Positions 34,075 to 45,700 of a stretch of 64,000 bases of DNA are shown here, one piece after another. The notes below the pieces were generated by a model. The model had not been told where the DNA came from. It worked only from the letters and a program-made list of their open reading frames with translations, and searched no databases. The stretch comes from Haliclystus octoradiatus (lineage: Eukaryota > Cnidaria > Staurozoa > Stauromedusae > Haliclystidae): positions 8,402,021 through 8,466,020 of the forward strand of contig OU744452.1 in assembly GCA_916610825.1 (NCBI GenBank), written 5' to 3'. Numbering within the stretch: the first letter of the stretch is position 1; every line of letters starts with the position of its first letter. The position numbers were made by a program, and so were the translations under genes.

Positions 34075-34790
34075 TGATAATCATATCATAGACAATGGAT
34101 CACTAAGCCTCACTATCATCAATTATTACCGCAGTTGATTGAGTGAGGTCCTTCCCTTACTTTCCTGATTAATGTAGGTTATAGACTATGATTTGAAGGT
34201 CTATGAGCAATGACTTTAGAAAATATAGACTAGCCTATTCTATGCCGGATTCTATGTGTACAATCTATTCATGTTTTGATGTTATATTGATATTATCATA
34301 TCTTACTGTTCAAAGCTGAGTTAGATTACACCATACTTCATGTTAATTTTTCAAATATCTTCCCTTACCCTGTCCAATATTCAATATTAGCTATTTAAAA
34401 ATACACCGTGTACTCTGTCTCTGTTAGACTGTTCGTTGATAAGTAACAACGTAGACGTGCAAATAATTGATAAATCTTACATCAACTGTACTGGAATTCT
34501 ACGATGACCAGGATAAGAACTTTGTATCCACACAAATTATATTATATGACGATGACTATTGTCAAAAGCTGTTATTTTGAAACTTTAATCTCATTACTTT
34601 CGGACAAGACCGCCATTTTTCTGGCCGCCATCAGAAATCTCAAAGTCAAGTTGAGTTTGAAATACAAATCGAACCGAAGTACAGTCAATCGTGCGAGATT
34701 CAGATTTAATTCAGATGTGGCCAAAATATCAGACGGGACAGGATGCTACTGCGCATGACTCCATGCAGCCTGTTGAATATTCTGTTTACC
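34075..34790 (-). repeat. Right terminal inverted repeat of the foldback element
   Basis: It is the inverted partner of 28907-29625, ending GAATATTCTGTTTACC directly before the TSD copy CTGATAAAC at 34791. Confidence 0.82.
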
Positions 34791-34800
34791 CTGATAAACT

Positions 34801-35174
34801 AAAGGGCGGATTAGCTCAGATGGCAGAGCAACCGAACTTCAGATCGGATCATATCTGATCGACTGTGGTTCGAATCCCCCTAAGGTCAACTCAGCCTTGA
34901 CTATATCTGAAACATCAAACGAGTACCATCTGAGGATGGCGGATGGAATGGTCCAGAGGGAATTGCATTGTGAGTAGCTGCGGCGCATCGTTGCGCATTG
35001 ACAATCGAGACCTATCTGCCATGAAATCTGTTGAAATTGATCTTCAGTGTCGCGGCTGAGATTAGTAAAGAGCGTTTAAAATCATTGCTCTCAGCGAAAA
35101 AAGCCACTCATCTAGAAATAGAGGAGTGGTACGGGTGCCTTCGGTAGGGCGACACCGTCTACATTACATTTTTA
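34801..35174 (+). mobile_element. tRNA-derived SINE, family 1, copy A
   Basis: The tRNA-like head has A box TTAGCTCAGATGG and B box GGTTCGAATCCCCC. The body contains ggatggaatggtccagagg, gcgcattgacaatcgag and gatcttcagtgtcgcggc, and the tail ends gggcgacaccgtctacatt. A 10-bp target duplication CTGATAAACT flanks it at 34791-34800 and 35175-35184. The left copy is also the right TSD of the foldback element. It is nearly identical to copy B at 39494-39856. Confidence 0.88.
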
Positions 35175-35184
35175 CTGATAAACT

Positions 35185-36701
35185 CCGTTAACCAAGACGA
35201 AAGATTTCTCAGACCAAAGTAAACGATGTGATAACGGATAATTTTATATTTATTTCAAAGTTATTTTTATAATCAAAGATCATCATCCAAAAATATATAA
35301 ATAAAACCGTTTCAAAAGAGTAATTTAAATCATCGGAAGGCAGATGTTGCTGCTCCATTTTTATGAAAGAATTAAATATATACTGTAGCACATAGCTAGT
35401 TATACGCTATATGCAAGTATATTACAATACTATTCACCTACTAGAAAAATAATCGATTCGCGTTCAAGCATCAGAGTGCGTTTACCTAAGACATATCGAT
35501 ACTTAGCAAAGACATAAAATTCTCGAAACTGTTTTGATAAGCTTCAGAAACATCGGGATTGCTTCAAGGGCTCTGATGTGATATTGAATGGCAACTCCTG
35601 TTAAAAGCTCCTGTTCGAAATTTACGTATATGACGTCAACATAGATGTGGCCCTCCCCCTCAAGCCACAGCATTTCGAGTTGCGGTCAGACAAGGGGTAA
35701 CTCATTTTTTATGACTTTTTATCGCTACTTTTATTTGTATTGGATTCTGTTTCCCACCGATTTTCAAAATTCTTTTTGCATCTGGTACGTTTGTATATTT
35801 ACTACAAATCTACCATGCATAAAATGCATTTCGCTATGAAAGTTTTTGTGTGACTAACATTTGTTGCAATTACTTTTCTTATTACTTTTCTAACTTTTTC
35901 TCTTCCCGATCCATCAAAGATCGGCATGACACAGAAGTTAGCCCCTAGCAAGTCAATATTATAGCCAGCTTCATAAGAAAGTGCACCATTATTTTTGTTG
36001 ACAATTTCGACGAACTAAATGAAATAAATACAAACAAACCACAGTAATTGAAAGTTTAACCTGATTGATCATGTGTTCGTCCTCTAGAGCTCACGCGTGC
36101 GGCCGCCTGCCACTTGGCAAAATGCCATTTTTTATCTTTATTATATAGCCTATCTACTCTGCATGACTCGATCTATGACATTTGTTGAAATGATTGTTAT
36201 GTGGGCGAAATTTAATATCGTAAGGCCACTTGAGTTTTTGGAACACTGCCGGGCTCTGCCGGGTGTTCCATATAAACAAAATGATCAAATAAAAATAGTG
36301 TAACATCATAAATTCTCACTGGCTAATATATACTGCTGATATATATACGGCTATGGCAGTTTAAACGTTATTCTTCTGAAGAAAATCACAAGAATAGTCC
36401 GTAATTGATAATTAATCGTCCATGTCAAAAAAGTATTTTATAATCGTATAAAGCCCTTGACCAAATAATAGGGAAGTTTGAGAACAATAAAGTCAAAAGT
36501 TAATTTTTAACCGATTTTTATTTGTTAGTGAATCGTAAGGTTAATCGTACACACGTCCTTACGTCATTCGACTACTTTTGTGACTGAGGTTCGCTTCGGC
36601 GAAATGGAATATTTTTGGCCGACAAATTAGATGATTAGATGATGGATTTCAAACTATCAACATCTCCGTTACACTACTGAAACAGGCCAAGAAAATAAAC
36701 G
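35185..36701. other. Intergenic region upstream of the IL-17R-like gene
   Basis: No supported gene or known repeat lies in these 1.5 kb apart from the linker-like string at 36083-36106. The promoter and 5' UTR of the IL-17R-like gene should lie in its distal part. Short open frames here lack recognisable domains. Confidence 0.5.
36083..36106. other. Cloning-linker-like string of four abutting restriction sites
   Basis: TCTAGA (36083-36088) overlaps GAGCTC (36087-36092). ACGCGT (36093-36098) and GCGGCCGC (36099-36106) then follow with no spacer. Such a GC-rich, abutting arrangement is typical of a synthetic polylinker and very unlike the AT-rich surroundings. Confidence 0.7.
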
Positions 36702-39700
36702 ATGTCTTTCAAATTATTAACCTGTAAATTATTTACATTTTTTCTGGTTTTGTTTTTGGTGAATGGATCTCCTAATTGTCCGTTGTCTTGTCAGGTAGGA
36801 AGGAAGGACAGAAAATGAAAATAGACTTTTATGTTGTTTTGGTTTTTTGAATTGATAATCTTTCTCTGCGAATGATAGATACATTTTCTTGTTCTAATAA
36901 TCGACTTCATATGATATACAATACCAATTTCCTTCTTTGGCGCTTACACAGTTTCTGACTAAGTTATTATTATTAGTTTTATATTATTGAATTATTGTTT
37001 TCAATTTCTTCAGTGCGTCGTGATGACCTCCAGATGAGAAGACTTCAAAAAATGACATCTGAATGATCAAATCAGTTACAAGATTACTGTTTTCTCGATT
37101 TTCTGTTATTTTTCCCGTTAGGCTATGTAATAAGTTTCTCAATCTGAAAAAAGACTTCGGGATGTTTCATTGTCCGACATTTTATTTATTTTCACTCTTT
37201 CAATTTTACAATATTTCAGATTTTAGATCTGGGAATCATCGCATAATAAAAGTGTAGACGTTAATTTGCCGTTCATTCTAAGGATGTTTTTTTGTAGTCA
37301 CTGGAATAGGCAAAAATACACTCCCCTCCACTGCAATCAATTGTCGGCATTATAGACAGTAATTTATCAGCACAATCGATTCTATTGTAATTCCGTCTAT
37401 ATAGTTTACCAATAGTCGTCATGCAAATATCCTTGTTCTTTTGTTACAAAAGTATGCTATTATCACATTGAGCCTAAAACTAGAAAGTGTTTCTTTCTCT
37501 AATATCCTGTTGATTTGATGTGATTGAACAAACAAATTTCCTTCTTCTTGAAATTGCTGAAATCAGAATTGCAGAAGGCACATAATGGTCTCTAAAAATA
37601 GATTACAAAAGATGATGTCATATTCTTGCACTCTGGTTGGCTGATTCATGATTCTTTGATTCAGGCATTTTGAGATTCAGGATTAATATCCTCCACAAAT
37701 AGCCCTGGTGTGTGCGTGTGTGTTTGTGATTGCTTGTGTTTTTGCTCATAACTCAATCAAATTTTGCTTAATCTCTGAGTGTAATATATCTTAAAAATTA
37801 TTTTCAACCATTTATCTTTTCTCCCATAATCATTGCCTTATTTCCTTGGGATTTAAGGTTCTTGGTTTCTCAGATATTTTTGAAACAAGCAACATTTATT
37901 TGTTATTTTTCATTGAAATTTGTTAAGAAATAATCAAAATCCTTATATTCAGACTGAGTTTTGACATTGACAATGTTCTTGTGTACGTTGAAAGCATTGG
38001 AATCCTCGAGGGATCGAATCCTCATAATTATTAGCATAACGCATGGTCATAATACTCGTTACTTGTAGTTCAAAAGGACCCTATTCAAAATATGTTAAAA
38101 TTGATCTTTATCTCGTATTTTGCTCCCAACTTTCTATCCGGCCTTGGGCAAAATATTGAGATGTTATAGATTCAAGATGAACGATTTTACAACAACAAGG
38201 CCTACTGTAAATTTTAAGTAAAAATGTCAAGATAGGTAGTATGGTATTATTGGTGTATGTCTTGCGTATTTCTATATGCGCTATATATAATGTTGATTCA
38301 ATAAAATAATGCGCGTTTTGTCACTTTTGTGTATTATTATATTGACCACTATCGACAGGTGACCTATATATAGATGTGGTTGCTAAAACAGTGTTTTGTT
38401 TGTTGTTGTATATCTATATGTTTGCGTGTGCGTCAGATATGATAATGACGTAGGCATGTCGCAGTAATTAATTAGAGTAGAAGAGAGAGTTGAAAGAACA
38501 AGTTGCGTTATCTATGTTTATACGTTTATCTGAATATAGAAGGCTAAATCCTATGCGGAGAAGTTTGATAGTGTATTAAATTATTGTCAATTCCCAATAC
38601 ATAACAATTGTCTAATTTTAACCATTTTTTTATGCTTGTAAAATTGTAGGATGCCAATCAAAATTGCAAATCAAATTGCCGAATATCATTTGATGGTAAA
38701 AGTATGTATTTTTGAAGTTGTTGTTGTGTTGTTATCAGACCTTCCACCTTAAGATTTGAAAATAGTGAGATTTTTGAAATTCCGTATCTCCTCAAGGATC
38801 TCCTCAAACGGTGACCCGATTCTACTAGTCCGTTGGCATGGATTTTGTCATATATTCAAAATGGATGGAATTAAAACTTACCAACATGATCTTGGATAAT
38901 TTTGACACTTGGGCTTGTAGCTAAAACATAAGAGCAGTCTAGAAACAACACCCAGGAGCAGGATAATCCGACGGAGTATTAATTAAGCTGATGAACATTA
39001 ATTACCTTATCAAATCAAACAGTTTATACAAAGAAAGTAAAGACATTTACTCAAGATTTGTTTTTGCTGTGGGAAAGTCAGAGAAACTGTGGGGTCAGGG
39101 TAATGTGCGAGGCATGCGAGCCACTGCGAGGCATAGTTTTCTTTATCGAGGCTAACTAAACCAACTCTTAACCACTAAATTGTCAGTAATAGTACCAAGG
39201 GTTGTTGTTATGCAGTTGATCATCGATCAATATTAAATAAATAATACCGTACAATGTACATATTGTTATTAATGTAGTGTATCTCTTTCAAATATTTTAT
39301 TCAGAATATTGTCTGCCAGACGTCATCGAAATAAGTGTCATACGTTTGGCACAGTGGTGATGAAACACACCCCCTTCCTGTAAACAGTAGTAATTTAATG
39401 TGAAATCTATTTCAACTGATGAATCACCGAAGAAACTGTAAAAAATAATGCGATACAAATGCTTGCATAGCATGGACGCCGCTAGACAGGGACTAGCTCA
39501 GATGGCAGGGCAACCGAACTTCAGATCGGATCATATCTGATCGACCGTGGTTCAAATCCCCCTAAGGTCAACTCAGCCTTGACTTTATCTAAAACATCAA
39601 ATGAGCACCATCTGAGGATGGTGGATGAAATGGTCCAGAGGGAATTGCATTGTGAGTAGCTGTGACTCATCGTTGCGCATTGACAATCAAGACCGATCTG

Positions 39701-42700
39701 CCATGAAATCTGTTGAAATTGATCTGCAGTGTCGCGGCTGAGATCAACAAAGAGCGTTTAAAATCATTGCTCTCAGCGAAAAAAGCCACTCATCTAGAAA
39801 TAGAGGAGTGGTACGGGTGCCTTCGGTAGGGCGACACCGTATACATTACTATTTTTTAGACAGGGACGTTCCAACACACGCGCGGGGGTCGGAGAATCCA
39901 ATCAATCCTTTCGATCGCTCAAAATATTCAAATTATGGCAAATTAAATAAAACATATTGCTGTACTACGTCATGTCTTTGAGGTGTACCGGTAATGGTTA
40001 CTGGGCTGCGCTTTCAAAGCCCATTCGTGCGGGGTCGGTGGCTCAATTCTCAATACCAGATATACTTTTTAAGTGAATTTTTTTTATTGTGACCTTACTA
40101 AATAAAAGTGAAATACATAAATAGCAACAACATTAGATCTCCATAAACCAGACATGTTAGTCCGAAATACATGTAGAGAATTTATTTCGGTTTTCGAATC
40201 AAAGTAAATAGCGTTAAAATAATTAGATTGAACTGTTTGAGATCAATAGGCCGACATTAAAAACACCGCAGTGGCGTAGTCCGTGAAAAATTTTCGTAAA
40301 CTATTTCAATATGCAATAAATAAATAGACTGTATATTGATTGAATTATAACAATTTGAGGTCAACAAAGAAGATAGCAGTATTACTGTGCCTCGCAGTGG
40401 CTCGCATGCCTTGCTGCCTCTCACTTTACCCAACCTCAAACTGTGAGAGTGAGACCGCTAGATTCTGTTTGAATGTGTGAGACTCACAGCAACTTTGTGA
40501 TACTTAGAAGGTCTGATGTTATTGCCAGTTTGTCAAAAAATCGATGACTGTTTCATCCGCAAATTGTCCTTTCCAAACTTAACCAAACTACACCTTTTCC
40601 AAGAGAGTTTCAGAAATTTCCAATTCCAGTTCTGGAGTTTTCCAAATCAATTTCAAACAGCTAATCACTTTAGACCGATATGTAACTGGCGATGTCACAT
40701 GATTTCTTATTTTCTAAAATCTACTTGGAAGTTTTTGAATTTCTCTTGGAAAAGGTGTAATCCAAAGTAAATTTGTTAGAAAAGTTTTTGTTATACTGCT
40801 TCTGCTTATTCCTTGTCACAACCCATAAAAAATTAGATTACTTTCATCAAGATAATATAATTTGATAACATTAACTAAGATAGTGCAACTCGAATTTGAG
40901 TTTTCAAAAGTCACTCATTTTAATATGCTGGTGCTCACAAGTAGAATGATCTACCGTCTACAATGAAGGAGGTTTCCAAAAGGAAAAGTTTCAAAAGTCT
41001 CCTTGAGAAGCATTTAAATACCAATAAAATTACAGCATCTAATAACTGTTAAGTTTCGTATTTAATTAACCTTGTAGCTGTATATATATCTATGTATTAT
41101 TGTAATCAATTATTTTATGTTTATTCTCTAGTTTATTACGTAAATCAGTCCTGTGAAAAAAAGTTATTGTAAAACTTATCAGGTTCTGAATAAATGATGA
41201 TGATGATGATGATAATGAAGTCATTAATAGGTCATATTATTATATATAAATATGGGGTTATTGGTATTTTAACATTTTTCTCGTTTTGATGGAAAAAAAT
41301 TACAAAGGACAAGTTCAATATTATTTTTCACTTATTCTAGACTAGTTGTACCTTACAAGACAGCCTGAGAAGGCGATTCAAGCAAATTGCATTTCGCGTG
41401 TTTCAGTTAACCCGGGTGGGTACTGTCTAGTGAAATAGTTTGACAGGCGCGTCATGTCAAAATTTCATTTCATTAATGTGAATCATTACTATTGAAGAAC
41501 TAGCAATGAGTGTAAGTCCAGAACTGGACCTCTGATGATAAAAGTTTCAGATTACTGAATCGCAAAAATAATTAAACAATTGTTACACTATGTCACACAA
41601 CATGTAAGTCCTTGCGTTTAAGAAATCTAAATAATGATGAACCATCGTCTAAACAAACTTGGTCTTGTTCCTCTTGAATATTGTTGGCTATTAAAGAATA
41701 TTGAAAACGAAATCTGTCCCATATTTTTTTTACAGCTAAACGAGAAGAAAATAAAAGTTGAGGTCAATCATAATAATATTAACTATTAAATTACTGATTT
41801 TAGACTCTTTAGCCTTTATATATTTTGATATCATTATGGTGTATATTGTACATTTCAGACAAAGCACATGACAACATAAATGTTGTGACACTCGATGTCG
41901 ATGGTATGTAATCTATTGCATTACCTATTCCCTAATTACTGTTGGTTTTCCTCAGGAAAGGCATCCATCTATTAAACACACACACACACTTTGAAATACT
42001 AACAATATTACCAACCACCTGGATAAAAAAATGCTGCAAGCTTACCCGGCTTGTGGATAAATGATAAATCTGAAAAAGGCGCCCACGCTACTCTTCTATT
42101 TCTAGAGGAATGTCTCTTCCTGCTAAGAGCAATTATTGTAAATGTCAGATGGTCCTCGATTGTCGATGCGCCACATCCACTCACAAGGGAATCCCCTCTG
42201 GGCCTTTCAATCCTCCATCAGAAGATGGTACTCATTTGATGTTTTTTATTGCTCTGTTGACTTTCGGGAGATTTGAACCACAGTCAATCAGATATGATCA
42301 GATCTGAAATTCTGTTGCTCTGCCATTTGAGCTGATCCTCTCATAATTAATTGCAATCCCAAGTTTTCACCGGCACTACGAAGCTGCAATAGAACTGCCC
42401 TCAAATTTGAATTTTGCTCTTTATAAAATAACAAAACAAATTCCATTGCTCATGGTACACAATCATTGGCAATTATTTCAATGAGTCGTTAGACATCCAA
42501 GGATATAAGAATCTATATTTTGAAACGTTATTCATGTGCCGATTCTATTATGCTCTAATCAAAAATCAAGGAATCCTTCTTGACTTCAGAACAAGAAATA
42601 TTTCAATAATTGGGTTGTTTTCAAGCTTTCCGTACTGCTTCTAATCCGTTTATAAACGACTCCATTTGATGTAAATGATGTCATAAAACCCTTGAGACAG

Positions 42701-45700
42701 TGTCTGAAAATAAAATTATTCATGAAGTTGATCCAAATTCGCTTCTAATGGAATTCAGATCTGATTATGGACATGTACAGAACGGGGTGTATATTAAACC
42801 ATACCTTGTACATCTCCCTTAAAGACACCTTTTTTTAAAGATCCTCACTAATAAGGATTTGAATTATACTTTCTACATTTGAAAGTGTTCCATTTTTTTA
42901 TGTTTACCTTTCTAGAACCTCTACCACCTGACATTCAAACTGATGACCCTGTACCTATAACATGGCCAAGAAAAGAAAACGGTGAGCATCATGATAATGA
43001 AAAATGTTAGACTCTGCGTAATACGCTTTATCACCCTGCGAAAAACAGTTCAGGGTTCATGAACAGTTTATGAACAGTTCATGAACAATAAATGGCCTCA
43101 AATTTTAATAATTTGTTCATGATCTATTCGTTGGGGTCATGAACTCTTGAACTGTTTTTCGCAGAGGTCGTTCTGTTCCTTCACAAGCCTTAATAGTAGA
43201 TAATACAGTGAAACCTGTATATAACAGCCAGCTACGAGAGGTAGATAAATTGACCATTATAGACAGGTGGCCTTTATATACAGGTTGGATTCAATAGAAA
43301 ATACTATTTTAGACATTGCAAGAATGACCACTATAGACAGCTGCTTTATAGAGGTGACCGTTATAACAGGTTTGACTGTAATACTATATATTAATACCGG
43401 TAATACAGTAATAATGCATTTACATAAACATCAAACAAGTACCATCTTCTGATGATGGATAGAATGGTCTGAAGGAAATTGCATTATAGGTAGCTGGCTC
43501 ATCTGCTATGAAATCTGTTGGAATTAATCAGCAGTGTCGGGACTGAGATCAGTAAAGAGTATATACAATCATTGCTTTTAGTGGAATGAGCCCCTCTATA
43601 GAAATAGGGTGATGCAGGTCCCTTTGGCAGGGCGATAATATCTCAATTACTACGTAACTTTGTTTCATTGTAGAGTGTTCAATTTAATTAAATTATTTTT
43701 TAGAATGTCGTGGTGTAGATCTTCTGAATACTAAAAATATATTTCCTGGCCCAGTAACAAGAATAACATCAGAATGCGAAGAAGAAACAAACTTTGAAAA
43801 GAAAATGGTGTCGATCAAATGGGGGCCTCCTGAAAGTAAGCTTAATACTCACATTAAGATACAAGATGGGTGGAGAATCTAGGATCCCATAAGCCTGGTT
43901 GGCGAAAAAATAATTTCAGATGAAACCAGATGTTTTTCTAGACTTGCTCACAGACAAAAACATCATCAGAACGTTAGGTTGACTGTTGATGCTTTGGTCT
44001 GGGATGCAGCTTGCTGCTGTTTTCTGATTCATAGGTTAAATTTCTACAAAAAATCCAGAAGAAAAGTTACACTAGACTCTGTCTGTACTCCTCTTTAAGT
44101 TTTGATAATGAACCATATGATATATGACATATTGCAAGATGAAAGTGACATACTGATATGTAGTGTTATGGAATAATAAGAAACAAGGTTACAGTATTAC
44201 GTTGTTTTGTATTACGTTGTTCTTTAACAACGCCATTGCAAATGCCCCCTAAAGTCTGCTAATGTTTGATAATGTTTTTGTTTTCAGAGTATAAAACACA
44301 CCGTGTATCTGGTTATGAAATAAAATACACTGTTATAACTGATACCATGTTTGACCCACTTGCAGTTGAATGTAAATACCTAAGCAACGTAAGTCACTGC
44401 TTATATTAGCATGTCGCCACCAGTTATATAATTCTCAATAATTTAGTTCTGTGAATGATACTGCTGTTAAATCAGCTCAGATGCAGAGCAACCAAACTTC
44501 AGATCTGATCACATCTGGTTGACTGTGGTTCCGTTGTGCCACAGGTCAACTCAGTCTTAACTTCATCTAAAACGTCAAATGAGTACTATGTTCTGATGGC
44601 ATATGGATTGGTACAGAGGGAATTGCATTGTGAATATTGATATGGCACATCATTGCGCATTGACAATCAAGGCCTATCTAGGCCTACCATGAAATCTGTT
44701 GAATTTTTTTTCTCCTTCAAAATTTAAACAGTATCTACTATACGAGATTTAAAGATTGAACGTCTCAGAAAATTTAGATATTTTCATTAGTTTGCACAAA
44801 CTCGATTCTCAGCGTTTTGAATGTTGTATATTCAGAACATTTTCAAGAACTATTTAAGTATTCCTACACACTTTTGAAATTTCGAATTCATGTTTTAAGA
44901 TTCAATTCCAATACAATGTTTTTACTTACTAAAAAGTCCTTGGATTAAATGAAAACTTCACGATGTAGCTTCCTATTCTTCAGTTTTGGACCTATTTTTG
45001 TCAACATTTTAAGCAATGTTTATCATAAAGTTGCATCAGACACAGACCGACCAATCAGATTACATGATTTTTATTGATTATGCTTGATTCCGATGTTATA
45101 TATTATAATATTTCTTTCTTCTCTCGTATAACAGGAAACTAGAGGCACAACGATCCCTAAATCAATTGGAAAGAATCAACATCTATACATCACGGTATAT
45201 TGAACATTTATTACTTAATTATGATGGTCTAGTCACTGCATATGACTGAATAAGATTACACTCAAAATAAGGCATTAATTCAATGCTATTTTACTATGTG
45301 GTTAGGTTATACCAATTTAAAGACTTCCTTACAGGGAAAGTGAAACACACGTCCATAGAATATAGACAATACACAAACAAATGACAATGACACAACCAGA
45401 GGTGCCAATATATATGAACGACAGCAGCCAGCCAATGAACGCTCCTTTATTTCTCGTCATAAATAAATATATTAATCAACGTTACATGACTACAACGATG
45501 ATGAAGAGTGACTTTGCACAAACTATATCATCTGTTAATTAATTTTAGTGGCGAACTACACAATTAAATTAATAAATGACTTTAAGTTTGGAGGTGTCGA
45601 TGCGATAACGCATACTGTATCCACAGGTTTCCATTTTCAGAAGTTTGATCACCAGGCAACTTCAATTCCACTTTTCTATTTTATTTCTGTAATTAAATAT

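Larger units (their letters stand above)
28907..34790. mobile_element. 5.9-kb foldback, Mutator-like (MULE) element with 9-bp TSD
   Basis: The ends are inverted repeats of about 720 bp: 28907-29625 against 34075-34790, both starting GGTAAACAGAATATTC. They are flanked by the 9-bp direct repeat CTGATAAAC at 28898-28906 and 34791-34799. Long terminal inverted repeats with a 9-bp duplication fit the Mutator superfamily. The outer ~250 bp of the arms encode the same 84-residue open frame without change, so the arms are young or gene-converted. The inner part differs by small indels (for example about 29480). The 4.4-kb interior has no recognisable transposase. It holds older insertions (a TA-flanked MITE split by a tRNA-like SINE, a LINE relic and the ATCCGATC repeat), so it is presumably non-autonomous. 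Confidence 0.82.

Noticed and set aside
39975-40050. Possible tRNA (Ser-like) gene
   Set aside because: Blocks such as ggtaatggttactgggctgc and ggctcaattctc suggest a tRNA, but the cloverleaf and B box are not convincing.
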